From contig JBDTIS010000231.1 of NCBI GenBank assembly GCA_039936235.1, forward strand, positions 5,887 to 69,886: a stretch of 64,000 nucleotides of DNA, read 5' to 3'. Position 1 is the stretch's first letter. Each line of letters begins with the position of its first letter. The notes beneath the pieces were generated by a model that saw nothing but the letters and a program-made list of their open reading frames with translations, did not search any database and was not told the origin of the DNA. The translations under genes were made by a program, and so were the position numbers. This document shows positions 26,525 to 36,400 of this stretch, one piece after another. This DNA comes from CAHJXF01 sp039936235. Its GTDB lineage: Bacteria; Pseudomonadota; Gammaproteobacteria; Burkholderiales; Burkholderiaceae_D.

Positions 26525-26761
26525 GCTTCCCCCTGATCGACGCGGCATTGTGCCAGCGGCGCCGATGCTGGCGCCTGCCGATGAAGTCGCGATGAAGCGA
26601 CGATGAATACCGCACGAAGGCCACAACGCGACGCGCGGCATGCCGGTTGTCAGGCGTATCCCTCATCCCCGACCGACCCGGGCCATGCGTGGCAAAATCG
26701 TGACCCGCAAACGCCGGCGGCATCGATCCGCCGGCGCACGACCTCGATACGAGAGAGACGC

Positions 26762-27573
26762 ATGAACGATGAATTCATCTGCGACGCGATCCGCACACCG
26801 ATCGGTCGCTACGACGGCGTGCTGTCGTCGGTACGCACCGACGATCTCGGCGCGGTGCCGATCAAGGCGCTGATGACCCGCAACCCGTCGCTCGACTGGA
26901 CGCAGGTCGACGACGTCCTCTACGGCTGCGCGAATCAGGCCGGCGAAGACAACCGCGACGTCGCGCGGATGTCGGAGACCGGCGAGAACGTCGCGACCGA
27001 CTTCAGGATCGGACGCGAGGACCAGGACCGCTTCGCGCTCGCGAACCAGTCGGAGGCGTCGCGAGCGCAGGCCGACGGCACGCTCGCGCAGGAGATCGCG
27101 GCGGTCACCGTCGGGCAGAAGAAGCGCGACCCGCTGATCGTCGACCGTGACGAGCATCCGAGTGCGAACAGCATGGAAGCGCTGGCGAAGCTCAACGGCG
27201 TCGTCAGGCCCGATGGCGCCGTCATGGCCGGCAACGCATCGGGCGTCGACGACAGCGCGTGCGCGCTGCTGATCGCCGGCGGCGACGCCGCGAAGACCCA
27301 TGGCCTCCTGCCGAAATGGACGTGATCGAACTCGACGAGCCGTTCGCCAGCCAGGGTCTCGCGGTGCTGCGCGAGTGCGGCGTGGCCGACGACCATCCGC
27401 ACGTCGACACTCACGGCGGCGCGATCGCGATCGGCCATCCGCTCGACATGAGTGGCGGGCGCCTCGTCGCGACGGCGATTCATCAGCTTGATCGCAGCGA
27501 TGGCCGCTACGTGCTTTGCACGATGTGCATCGGTGTCGGGCAGGGCATCGCACGCGTCATCGAGCGGGTCTGA
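26762..27573 (+). pseudogene. pcaF: Remnant of beta-ketoadipyl-CoA thiolase (pcaF) with two internal deletions
   Basis: The reading begins like PcaF (FICDAIRTPIGRYDGVLSSV, YGCANQAGEDNRDVARMS) but jumps directly to ETGENVATDF, which normally lies about 80 residues later. The lost segment holds the catalytic cysteine (RLCGSG type). The frame then ends at 27325 after THGLLPKW. The C-terminal part continues in another frame from 27316 (MDVIELDEPFASQGLAVLRE, GGAIAIGHPL, CTMCIGVGQGIARVIE). Roughly 37 more codons are missing at that junction. Total length is 812 bases against about 1200 for an intact thiolase. The ends are well preserved, so the deletions look recent. It cannot encode an active thiolase. 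Confidence 0.88.
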
Positions 27574-27577
27574 CGCC

Positions 27578-28774
27578 ATGCCGACACTCGCGCTGGAAGA
27601 CGTCGTCCTGAACTATCGCGTCGACGGCAACGACTTCGCGCCGCCGCTGCTGCTGTCGAACTCGCTGGGCACCGACCTGGACATGTGGGCGCCGCAGATG
27701 CAGCTGCTCGCGGCGAACTTCCGCGTGATCCGCTACGACACGCGTGGACACGGCGGCTCTTCGGTGCCCGATGGCCCGTACACGATCGACCAGCTCGGGC
27801 ACGACGTGCTCGCGCTGCTCGATCATCTGCAGATCGAACGGACGCATTTCTGCGGATTGTCGATGGGCGGGCTGACCGGGCTGTGGCTAGCCATCCACGC
27901 GCCACAGCGGATCGCGCGTCTCGTGCTGGCGAACACCGGCGCGAAGATCGGGACGGTCGAGTTCTGGAACGCCCGCATCGACACGATCCGCGACATGGGC
28001 GCGGAACGGCTGCCAGCGGACGTGACCCGCGGCGTGCTCGAGCGCTGGTTCACGCGCCGCCATCGCGACCTCGCGCCTTCCACGGTCGTGCCGGTACTCG
28101 CGATGCTGGACGCCACCAGCAGCGACGGATACACGTCGAACTGCGGCGCGATCCGCGACGCCGACATGCGTTCGCAGCTGTCGCACATCCGCATCCCCAC
28201 GCTGGTGATCGCCGGCACCCACGATCCGTCGACGCCGCCGGCGCTCGGCCGCGAGATCGCCGACGCGATCCCCGATGCGCGCTACGTCGAGCTCGATGCG
28301 GCCCATCTGTCGAACATCGAGCAGGCCGGCGCGTTCAACGCGACGGTGCTGCGCTTCCTGACCGACGACACGATCACCGAGGCCGGCCGGCGCGCGATCG
28401 GCGAGACGATGCGGCGCTCGGTGCTCGGCGATGCGCACGTCGATCGAAGCGCGTCGTCGCGCACCGCGTTCAACGGGGAGTTCCTCGACTACATCACGCG
28501 CACCGCGTGGGGCGAGACGTGGACGCGGCCCGGCCTGCCGCGGCATACGCGCAGCCTGCTGACGATCGCGATGATGGTGGCGCTGAATCGGCCCGACGAA
28601 CTGCGACTGCACCTGAACGCCGCGCGCAACAACGGCGTGACGCGCGACGAAATCAAGGAGGTGCTGATGCAGACGGCGGTGTATTGCGGCGTGCCTGCTG
28701 CCAACTCGGCCTTTCATCTGGCCGCAAAGGTGTTCGCCGAACAGGACAAGGCCTACGGAGCCGAACAGCACTGA
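27578..28774 (+). CDS. pcaL: 3-oxoadipate enol-lactonase / 4-carboxymuconolactone decarboxylase fusion
   Basis: A 398-residue fusion of two protocatechuate-pathway enzymes. Residues 1-260 are a PcaD alpha/beta hydrolase: RYDTRGHGGSSVPDGPYT, nucleophile Ser in FCGLSMGGLTG, IAGTHDPSTPP and His in LDAAHLSNIEQ. Residues about 270-398 are a PcaC decarboxylase: MRRSVLGDAHVDRS, EFLDYITRTAWGETWTRPGL, SLLTIAMMVALNR, and the HLNAARNNGVTRDEIKEVLMQ and CGVPAANSAFHLA segments. It should convert 4-carboxymuconolactone to 3-oxoadipate. It starts five bases after the pcaF remnant, so the original order was pcaF-pcaDC. The next steps would need a thiolase from elsewhere. Confidence 0.94.
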   Translation: MPTLALEDVVLNYRVDGNDFAPPLLLSNSLGTDLDMWAPQMQLLAANFRVIRYDTRGHGGSSVPDGPYTIDQLGHDVLALLDHLQIERTHFCGLSMGGLTGLWLAIHAPQRIARLVLANTGAKIGTVEFWNARIDTIRDMGAERLPADVTRGVLERWFTRRHRDLAPSTVVPVLAMLDATSSDGYTSNCGAIRDADMRSQLSHIRIPTLVIAGTHDPSTPPALGREIADAIPDARYVELDAAHLSNIEQAGAFNATVLRFLTDDTITEAGRRAIGETMRRSVLGDAHVDRSASSRTAFNGEFLDYITRTAWGETWTRPGLPRHTRSLLTIAMMVALNRPDELRLHLNAARNNGVTRDEIKEVLMQTAVYCGVPAANSAFHLAAKVFAEQDKAYGAEQH

Positions 28775-28891
28775 ACGCATCGTCAATAGGGGGCATGGCC
28801 TACACAATCCGTGGCGACGTCCTCGCATGCTTGCCGCCCCTGTTGCAGCCGGTGGTCCGTGGCGCCAGGCAACGTTGACCAAGGACGAACC

Positions 28892-29365
28892 ATGATGAAA
28901 TTTCTCGCCGTCGCGGTGACGGTCTTCACGATGGCCCCCGCATTCGGCGCCGACGTCGGCGTGTCCATCAGCGTGCCGGGCATCTACGGCCGCGTGGATA
29001 TCGGCGGTGGCGACTACGGCCAGCCACAGGTGTACAACGCGCAGCCGGTCTACATCGAGCGAGGTCCCCAGGAGGCGCCGCCGATCTACCTGCACGTTCC
29101 TGTGCAGCAGCAGCGCAACTGGCGTCGGTATTGCAGGCAGTACGGCGCCTGCGGACAGCCGGTGTATTTCGTCCAGGACAACTGGTACCGCAACGTCTAC
29201 ACGCCGCGTTACCGGGAAGTACACCGCCATCGCCACGACGGTCAGGGAGACCGCGGCCGTCCCGGTGACGACCGTGGTGGACCGCGTGGCGACGATCACC
29301 GTGGCGACGATCATCGCGGCAACGACGGCGACCATCACAACCGCGGCAACGGCCGCGGCGACTAG
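28892..29365 (+). CDS. Small exported protein with Asp/His/Arg/Gly-rich repetitive tail
   Basis: A 157-residue protein with a clear signal peptide (MMKFLAVAVTVFTMAPAFGA). A tyrosine-rich middle region contains CRQYGACGQPVYFVQDNWY (one Cys pair). From about residue 118 to the end comes a low-complexity tail built of RGDDHRGDDHRGND-like units. The tail could bind metal or be disordered. The ATG at 28892 sits 6 bases after AAGGA. No family function is known; similar proteins in Burkholderiales are listed as hypothetical. It is alone on its strand between pcaL and ribE. Confidence 0.78.
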   Translation: MMKFLAVAVTVFTMAPAFGADVGVSISVPGIYGRVDIGGGDYGQPQVYNAQPVYIERGPQEAPPIYLHVPVQQQRNWRRYCRQYGACGQPVYFVQDNWYRNVYTPRYREVHRHRHDGQGDRGRPGDDRGGPRGDDHRGDDHRGNDGDHHNRGNGRGD

Positions 29366-29383
29366 GGTCTCGCGTTCGCGCTC

Positions 29384-30025
29384 TCAGGCCGCCGCTAGCG
29401 TCGCCTGAGGGATCGCGTCGCTACCGAGCATTCGCTCGACGTAACGCGCGATCGTATCGATCTCGAGGTTGACGCGATGGCCGACCACCAGCGATCGGAG
29501 CGTCGTCACCGCCACCGTGTGCGGGATCAAGTTGATGGCGAAGTCGCAGCCGTCGTCGTGATCGTCGACCGCGTTGATCGTCAGACTCACGCCGTCGATC
29601 GCGATCGAACCTTTCAACGCGATGAAACGCGCCAGAGCGCGCGACGCGCGAACGATCAGCGTCCACGACTCGCCGGTGGATTCGAAGCGGACGACGGTGC
29701 CGGTGCCGTCCACGTGACCGCTGACCAGGTGCCCGTCGAGTCGGTCACCGAAGCGCAGAGCCTTTTCGAGATTGACTTCGCCTGCCGCGTCGAGCCCGGC
29801 GGTCCGTGCCAGGCTCTCGCGCGAGACATCGAACTGCATCGTCGTTCCGTCGAGGACGACGACCGTCATGCAGGCGCCCGAGATCGCGATGCTGTCGCCG
29901 ATCGACACGCCGTCCAGCGGCAGGTCTCCGGCATCGATCGTCAGCCGCACGCCTGCACGCGGGTCGGTCGATTCGGCTACGACACGGGTGATGCGGCCGA
30001 CGGCCGCGATGATTCCGGTGAACAT
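29384..30025 (-). CDS. ribE: Riboflavin synthase, alpha chain
   Basis: A 213-residue enzyme that dismutates two lumazines to riboflavin and the ribityl-aminouracil. Two lumazine-binding barrel repeats are visible. The first begins MFTGIIAAVGRIT and contains DSIAISGACMTVV; the second contains HLVSGHVDGTGTV and GSIAIDGVSLTINAV. The ATG at 30025 is fixed by the universal MFTGII start. It is 217 bases from ribD on the same strand, with a type-1 intergenic repeat between them. Confidence 0.96.
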   Translation of the reverse strand: MFTGIIAAVGRITRVVAESTDPRAGVRLTIDAGDLPLDGVSIGDSIAISGACMTVVVLDGTTMQFDVSRESLARTAGLDAAGEVNLEKALRFGDRLDGHLVSGHVDGTGTVVRFESTGESWTLIVRASRALARFIALKGSIAIDGVSLTINAVDDHDDGCDFAINLIPHTVAVTTLRSLVVGHRVNLEIDTIARYVERMLGSDAIPQATLAAA

Positions 30026-30124
30026 GTGGTGCCTCGAAAGTTTTCGTGGAGCAGCGGTCAAACGATCCGTGGTGTCGTGCGCTGGACATGCTTCGCACGT
30101 TCACCGTCTTCCGACAAAGCAAGT

Positions 30125-30215
30125 GTCGTCCCGACGAAGGAAGGTTCTTACCCTCCAGACATGTCGTGCGGGCCATGCGGCGCGGTAGAGGTTCCTCGCA
30201 TACGTTCGGAACGAC
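30125..30215 (-). repeat. Type-1 intergenic repeat, copy D (inverted orientation)
   Basis: Read on the minus strand it opens GTCGTTCCGAACGTATGCGA and ends CCTTCGTCGGGACGAC, then CACTTGCT. It matches the copies at 17562 and 56677 over its whole 91 bases. It separates ribD from ribE. Confidence 0.82.
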
Positions 30216-30241
30216 CTACAAAACACGGAAGAGAAACAAAA

Positions 30242-31357
30242 TTACGGACGGACGATTCTCGCGCGGATGCGCAGGTCGCCGCCGACGCGATCGACGTCAT
30301 GATAGGTCAGCGACAGTCGTCGATCCAGGTCGTCGAGCGCCGGCAGTTCGACCATCGGCATGCCGGGTCCCAGCAGGCACGGCGCGACGTAGAGCAGCAG
30401 TTCGTCGACGCAGCCCGCGCGCAGCAATGAGCCGTTGAGCTTGCCGCCCGCTTCGACATGCAGTTCGTTGACGTCGCGGCGACCGAGTTCGTCGATCAGC
30501 GCGACGAGATCGACCTTGCCGTCACCGTTGCCCATTACCAGCGTCTCGCACCCTCGATCGACCAGCGCATGCTGTCGCGCGCGATCTTCGATCGCGCCGA
30601 CCACGAGCAGGCGCCTGCCGTCGGCGACGTTACGGACGATCCGGGCGTCGGTCGACACCTCGAAGCGGCTGTCGACCAGCACGCGCCACGGCTGTCGCGG
30701 CGTCTCGACGTCGCGGACGTCGAGACGCGGATCGTCGAGCTTCACCGTCCCGATGCCGGTCAGCAGGGCGGACGCCCGCGCGCGCCAGCGATGTCCGTCG
30801 TGCCGCGCCGCGTCGCCGGTGATCCACTGGCTCGTGCCGTCGGCGAGCGCTGAACGACCGTCGAGGCTGGCCGCGAGCTTCATCCGCACCCACGGCCGTC
30901 CACGCGACATCCGCGAGAAGAATCCGATGTTGAGTTCGCGCGCTTCATCCGCCAGGACGCCGCAGTCGGTCTGGATACCGGCCGCACCAAGCCGCGCGAG
31001 ACCGTCACCGGCAACGAGTGGGTTCGGGTCTTCGATCGCCGCGACCACGCGCGCCAGGCCTGCCGCGATCAGCGCATCCGCACACGGCGGCGTGCGTCCG
31101 AAGTGACTGCACGGCTCGAGCGTCACGTAGGCGGTCGCGCCGCGCGGATCGATGCCTCGTCGCCTCGCCTCGTTCAACGCCTCGATCTCCGCGTGGGACT
31201 GGCCGGGAGGCTGGGTCGCCCCTTCGCCGATGAGCCTGCCATCGCGCACCAGCACGCAACCGACCCGAGGATTCGGATCACTGCGCAGCAAGGCTTCCTG
31301 TGCGCGGTCCAGGGCGCGCTGCATCCAATGTCTGTCTTGCGCGGATTCGGCGGACAT
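30242..31357 (-). CDS. ribD: Riboflavin biosynthesis deaminase/reductase
   Basis: A 371-residue bifunctional enzyme for the deamination and side-chain reduction of the pyrimidine intermediate. The N-terminal cytidine-deaminase-like domain has the zinc motif HAE plus PCSHFGRTPPC (residues about 55-95). The C-terminal reductase domain has RMKLAASLDGRSA, the SQWITGDAAR segment and HVEAGGKLNGSLL. The start at 31357 (MSAESAQD) is chosen for similarity; the open frame reaches 31489 without support. It precedes ribE, separated by a 217-base gap containing a repeat. Confidence 0.94.
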   Translation of the reverse strand: MSAESAQDRHWMQRALDRAQEALLRSDPNPRVGCVLVRDGRLIGEGATQPPGQSHAEIEALNEARRRGIDPRGATAYVTLEPCSHFGRTPPCADALIAAGLARVVAAIEDPNPLVAGDGLARLGAAGIQTDCGVLADEARELNIGFFSRMSRGRPWVRMKLAASLDGRSALADGTSQWITGDAARHDGHRWRARASALLTGIGTVKLDDPRLDVRDVETPRQPWRVLVDSRFEVSTDARIVRNVADGRRLLVVGAIEDRARQHALVDRGCETLVMGNGDGKVDLVALIDELGRRDVNELHVEAGGKLNGSLLRAGCVDELLLYVAPCLLGPGMPMVELPALDDLDRRLSLTYHDVDRVGGDLRIRARIVRP

Positions 31358-31485
31358 GCTGGACGAGCGACGCGCGGTCGCCCTGTTGCGGGGTGGGACG
31401 CGCATTGTCGCAAACCCGACGCGGGAAGCCGCGCTCGCGACATTGCCGCGGCGCGAAACGGAGCTTCCGTCGGCCGCGTGGTCGC

Positions 31486-32052
31486 TCAACAGGACGATCG
31501 GTCGTCGACGATGCGCGCCCGGCCGTACGATCCCAGGCAGATACTTCGAATCGTCGTGGCGTCACCGGTGCGATCGGTCACGACGATGCCGCCCGCATTG
31601 AAGGCGCCGCTGCGCTGCCGCGGGTATCCGCCGCCGTCGAACATCACATACGGACGTTGAGGACGGCCCAGGTCGGTGAAGGGTTCGCGAGCCGACCCGG
31701 ACGTCGAAGTGATCGTGATCGACGGCGGAAGCGCCGCATGCACCACGATCACCTCGTCGCCGACGTCGGCAACGCGATTGTCGTTGCGGTCGACGAAGAC
31801 GGACCAGCCATCGTGCCAGTGTCCATCGAACGGCGCGATGTACACACGACGGCCGCGCCGCAACGCCTCGTTCCGCGCGACTGCGAAACCGTGCATCAGA
31901 TCGTTGATCGCCGCGGACGCGCGATGCGCGGACAGGAAGCGGGCGAAGCGCGGGATAGCCGTCGTCAGCAGGATGGCGACCATCACGACGACGATCATCG
32001 ACTCGATCAGGGACACGCCGCGGTCAGGTGTCGCCCACACCGCGCGCCGCAT
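31486..32052 (-). CDS. fimT: FimT/GspH-type prepilin-like protein (distal copy)
   Basis: A 188-residue pseudopilin. The class III leader ends at Gly before VSLIESMIVVVMVAILL, with Glu at +5. The C-terminal part has the GspH/FimT layout: AVARNEALRRGRRVYI, DGWSVFVDRNDN and RSICLGSYGRARI. It is related to, but clearly diverged from, the copy at 32369. The first position after the cleavage Gly is Val rather than Phe. The start at 32052 is uncertain; a GTG or ATG up to 32118 is possible. It is the last gene of the minor-pilin run, separated from it by 316 bases. Confidence 0.85.
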   Translation of the reverse strand: MRRAVWATPDRGVSLIESMIVVVMVAILLTTAIPRFARFLSAHRASAAINDLMHGFAVARNEALRRGRRVYIAPFDGHWHDGWSVFVDRNDNRVADVGDEVIVVHAALPPSITITSTSGSAREPFTDLGRPQRPYVMFDGGGYPRQRSGAFNAGGIVVTDRTGDATTIRSICLGSYGRARIVDDRSSC

Positions 32053-32368
32053 GCGGCGGCATGACGAGAAAACGGAAGCGGTTGCTTGCTTCTCGGCTCG
32101 CCGTGCATGGTTTTCCATGCACTCGATTCACGTCGATCCGACGGATCTCGACAACCGGCGGATCGATTAAGCGACTCGAACGCTGCCCGAGACCTCGCCG
32201 CACATGCCGGCACATCAGCTGCGTGCCGACGTTCGACGTCACCCGCGCGACGGCATCAACGACCGGAAGAACCCGGGAGGTACATCAGAGACTTGATCAC
32301 CGGGAAATACCCCAGGTTGAAGGGATGCGGCGATCACGCATCGGATGCCAGCTCCTGCTCGGATCCAT
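32053..32368. other. 316-bp gap between the two fimT genes with a strong hairpin
   Basis: No gene is apparent. A perfect 8-bp inverted repeat, GTGCATGG (32103-32110) and CCATGCAC (32115-32122), flanks a TTTT loop 50 bases upstream of the distal fimT start. It could be a terminator or attenuator for the pilin operon or a leader element of the distal gene. No promoter could be assigned with confidence. Confidence 0.45.
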
Positions 32369-32950
32369 TCATCCAGCAGCGCATGCATTCGCGTCCAACC
32401 CGGTAACGATTCGAGGGCGGCCGAGATTGGCCAGGCATAACGTCCGGACATTGCGACTGTTGCCGGTCGCGTCGGTGATCACGATCCCGCCGCTGAGCGT
32501 GGCACCGGACATAAGGCGTGGATAGCCGGTGCCGTCGAATTGCACATAAGTCTTGGGTATGGCATCCGTGAAAGCAACGCCGCCGGCGGCGCCGACCGTG
32601 GTGATGGATGCCGGCAGGGCGCCGTGCTGATAGATGAGATCTTCGTTCGATTGATAGGTCTGATCGTTATTGTTGTCGACGAAGACGGTCCATCCGTAGA
32701 CCCAGTCGCCGGACGTGCTCGGCGTGACGCCGTCGCTCGCATTCGGGACCATCAGGACCCTGCGTCCCCGCTTGAGCGCTTCGGATCGCGTCATCGTCAC
32801 CCCCTGAAGGAACTCGTTGGTCGCCGAGGTCGCGCGGTAGTTCGAGATGAACGAGACGAAGCTCGGCACCGCGATGGCCATCATGATCGCGATCACCACC
32901 ATCACGATCATCAACTCGATCAGCGTGAACCCCCGTCCGCGACTCGGCAT
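32369..32950 (-). CDS. FimT/GspH-type minor prepilin
   Basis: A 193-residue pseudopilin with a standard class III leader (MPSRGRG) before FTLIELMIVMVVIAIMMAIAVPSF. The body shows the GspH pattern: TRSEALKRGRRVLMV, GWTVFVDNNND, VQFDGTGYPR and RTLCLANLGRPRI. The start at 32950 is supported by GAGGAT eight bases upstream; another ATG lies 12 bases earlier. It follows pilE by 18 bases and is part of the minor-pilin operon that primes type IV pilus assembly. Confidence 0.9.
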   Translation of the reverse strand: MPSRGRGFTLIELMIVMVVIAIMMAIAVPSFVSFISNYRATSATNEFLQGVTMTRSEALKRGRRVLMVPNASDGVTPSTSGDWVYGWTVFVDNNNDQTYQSNEDLIYQHGALPASITTVGAAGGVAFTDAIPKTYVQFDGTGYPRLMSGATLSGGIVITDATGNSRNVRTLCLANLGRPRIVTGLDANACAAG

Positions 32951-32968
32951 CGAGATCCTCATCGGGAT

Positions 32969-33421
32969 CTACCAGCAGCCGCTTGTCGTGGGCAGCTTGT
33001 TGCCGGTGCTGTCCATCGAAAGCGAGGCGCCGCATTTCGGATCCGCATTGCCGACGACGGTCGCGGTGATCACGACGCATTGCGCGATGCCCGTCGCGCA
33101 CCCCGCGGCCGAGACGCTGTAATGGGAATTCGACGCGCTGTCCGCCGAGTAGGTCGAGAACGGACTCCCGGCTGCCAACGGTGCCGAGAAGGCCTGGTAG
33201 GTGTTGTTCTGGGTGTACCAGCGCTCCTCGGTCTGCAGCGTCCGGAGAATGGCCGCCTTCGCTTCGCCGCGCTTGCCCTTCCACACCGAGTCCTGATACG
33301 ACGGGATCGCGATCGCGGCGAGGATGCCGATGACCGCGACCGTGATCATCAATTCGATCAAGGTAAATCCACCCCCCCACCGATCCGACGACCATGGGCC
33401 CGTCCGGTGCAGCGTATTCAT
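32969..33421 (-). CDS. pilE: Type IV pilin PilE-like minor pilin
   Basis: A 150-residue prepilin. The leader ends WGGG before FTLIELMITVAVIGILAAIAIPSYQDSV, with +5 Glu. The globular part contains four cysteines, including a terminal disulfide-loop pair (DPKCGASLSMDSTGNKLPTTSGCW region). It resembles PilE minor pilins encoded next to pilY1 in betaproteobacteria rather than major pilins. It starts two bases after the pilY1 stop. Confidence 0.92.
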   Translation of the reverse strand: MNTLHRTGPWSSDRWGGGFTLIELMITVAVIGILAAIAIPSYQDSVWKGKRGEAKAAILRTLQTEERWYTQNNTYQAFSAPLAAGSPFSTYSADSASNSHYSVSAAGCATGIAQCVVITATVVGNADPKCGASLSMDSTGNKLPTTSGCW

Positions 33422-33423
33422 GG

Positions 33424-36400
33424 TCAGCGCCGATCGTTGTAGTTGGTGATCTCGCGCCACGTGATCCGGCCGACCGGAGGCGCCTTCGATGTGATGTTCA
33501 GCGGCGGAGCTCCGATATTTCCCGAAGTCCCGGCGACCAGGGTCGTCGTGGTCCGCGTGTTGATGCGTTCTCCGGTCGCGCGCGTCTGACCCTGCGTGAT
33601 GAAGAGGTCGACGACCTTCGGCGGTCCGGGAATGCCGACGGTCGACAACGTCCCGCCCGGCAGCGTGGGATAGGGCAGGCCGGTCAACGCGTTGAGCTGA
33701 TAGATGTAGCCGCCGCCGGCGCCACAGATGCTGGAGGCAACGGTCAGCGAAGTGAACGATAGGACACCGTTGCTGACCGAAGCCTGCGTGATATTGCGTT
33801 CGCCGCCGCTGAGGCTGCTCGGGAAGTCGAGGACCCAGCCCTTCTGCGACGACGCACCGCTGTAGACGAAGGCCGAGCCGCCTACCGTCACGCTGTTGCC
33901 GGCGACCGTGCCGGTGCGGACGACGAGATCGGTCGAGCGGGTGATGAGGGCGCCCTGATTGTTGTCGAGGAGCGCGTATTCGCTCTGCTGCGCGAACGGT
34001 GTCGACAGATCCGAATTGCCGACATATTGACCGGTCCCGACGAAGATCAGTTCGCTGTTGTAGGGACCGGTCGCGACCGTCGGCCGCGCGGTGATCGGCT
34101 GTGCGGCTCCCACGGTCGTGGTCGCGACGAAAAACGGTAACGGCAACGCCACCGTGCCGCGCGACGGCGCCCATTCGGACGGCAGGCCGACCGTGTTGAA
34201 GCGCCACACGTTGCCCTGCAGGTCGCCGAAGTACAGCGACGAAGCGGCGCCGCTGCCGTTGCGATTCTGGAACGATGCCACGGGACCGAGCCCGTTCGGG
34301 GCGGCCGGATTCGTCGCGGGGAAATGGTATTTGAAGTAATCGGTTCCCAACTGCCACGAGGTACCGAGCGTGTGGTCGAGCGACAGGAGAAACAGGACGC
34401 CCCGGTTCGCACTATCCCCACTGACGTTCGTGTCGGTCCGGCCGTTCGTCGTCGTCCGCCTGTTGTTGTAGCCGGTCACCGCGGCGAAATAGCCGTAGGT
34501 CGGCGCGGCGGCCGTGCCGCCGGTCTGCAGCTTGACGATTTCCGGCGCACTCAGCACGTTGCCGACGTCGGCGTCGTCGGCATCGCTGAATTCGAACAGG
34601 ACGCTGCTCGTCGTGAAGGCGGTCGGGCTGGTGACGTCCAGTGCGAATACCCCCTGGGCGCCGTTGCCCACGCCGGCCACGAGCACGGTCTTCCAGGTGC
34701 CGTTGGCCTTGACCTCCCTGGCGATGACCGGGGCATCGACGAAGGTCTCGTGCGTGTAGTTCGCGTCCGTCAGGTCGTTCAAAGCGTAGTTGACGAAGTT
34801 CGGGATGTACGCGAACAGCTCCGCGCCGGTGCCCGCGCTGAACGCGTGCAGCATTCCGTCGTTGGCGCCGACGTAGACCGCCGGCGTACGGTTCACGTTG
34901 GTGGTGTAGAAGGTCTGATAGTCACTGTCGGCGATCGCCGTGGTCGGCGCGCCGACGTAAGTCGGCCCGGAGTCGATGATGTCGCCCAGCGCCGAATTGC
35001 GCGCGCGGAACCCCAGACTCGACGACTCGTCCCCGCGATAACCGCGCAGGTAGTCGAGGCGCTGCTGACCTGCCCCATCCGCCGAGCCGAGGCTCGGATT
35101 CATGTTGAGCACGTCGGTGTACTGCGTGTCGGACTGCAGGCCGGCCCAGGTGAACGCCGTGGCGACGCGCGTGCCGTTACCGCTGGGCGGCCGGATGGTC
35201 GTGACGATTTTGCGGTTGTTGACGCTCGAGTTGGTATCTCTGCAGGTCGTCGGGGACGGCACTGTCGTGCCGCAGCGTGCCGTCAGCAACGCGCCGGCAT
35301 CCCAGACGGCCGCCGACGACGTGCTGACCACGCCGTTGGTCTGCGTGATGGTCTTGTCCAGGACCGTACCGGACCAGAAGTTGGCGTCGAAGGTCGCGAC
35401 GTAGGCGCTGGAGCCGCCGTATGCCAGCGACGACGCCGTCAGCGCGGCACCGCCGAGGGTGCCTGAACTCGCCTGGATGCGGTTGAACGCAGAACGCAGG
35501 CCGTCGATGAGCTTCTGCGGGTTGGACGCCAGCAGGTAATTGGTCGGCGCGCCGGTGGAATCGGCCCATTCGGCGTTGGTCCGGATCGCCGGGCCGAGCG
35601 GGTTGGTCGGATCCGTGGAGTAGAACGGGTTGGGATAGGGATCCGACGACCGATCGATCACGTTGTTGAAGCCGCCGTATTTGGCCATCAGATAGAGCTG
35701 GCGGTTGTTCAGGGGCATCGGGTTCCCGCTGCTATTTTTTTCCTGCGGGAAGACGTCAATGCCAATCGACTTCACTGTCTGCATCCCAGGCAGGTCAGGA
35801 CGAATGTCGTTGGTATTTGCCCAAAATGCGGCGCCCGCGACGAGATTGCTGAGACAGCAGATAGGCTGCGTGTCTTCAAGACCCGCCAGAGCGCGGTCGT
35901 AGTCGCCTGAGGTCAATGATGGCGACGTGGTCGATTCGAGAATGCCGATGCGCTGGGTCCAAAGATGAGTATCAAGACCGTGTTCATCCACCGGACGACT
36001 GCTGGGGCGAAACGGGTCGGCCCAAACGCCGGCGTAGCCTGGCAGATTGGTATCGTAATTGGTTTGGTTGTCCGCGATCGTGATGATGTAGTTGGCGCTG
36101 CAGGTGGACTGGTTCTGCATCGGATCGGCCCACGCGGTGCCAGATGCATTGGTATAGGCCAATGGAAAATTGTCAAGCACGGCGAAAGGCAAGGGAGCCC
36201 CAGTCATCGCGTCGGGGGTCGGCGGCAGTCCACTCAAATAGCGGAGCGCCTCGTAGTACAACTCGCCCATCGGGTCGTACCGCTTGTAAACGCCTGTCTG
36301 GCCGAATTTGTTGAGGTAATTGATGAAGCCGGAATTGACCCCGCCAGCCGTGGCCGCGGTGCCTTCAGGATCAGGGACAAGGGATCCATCGGGATTGATC

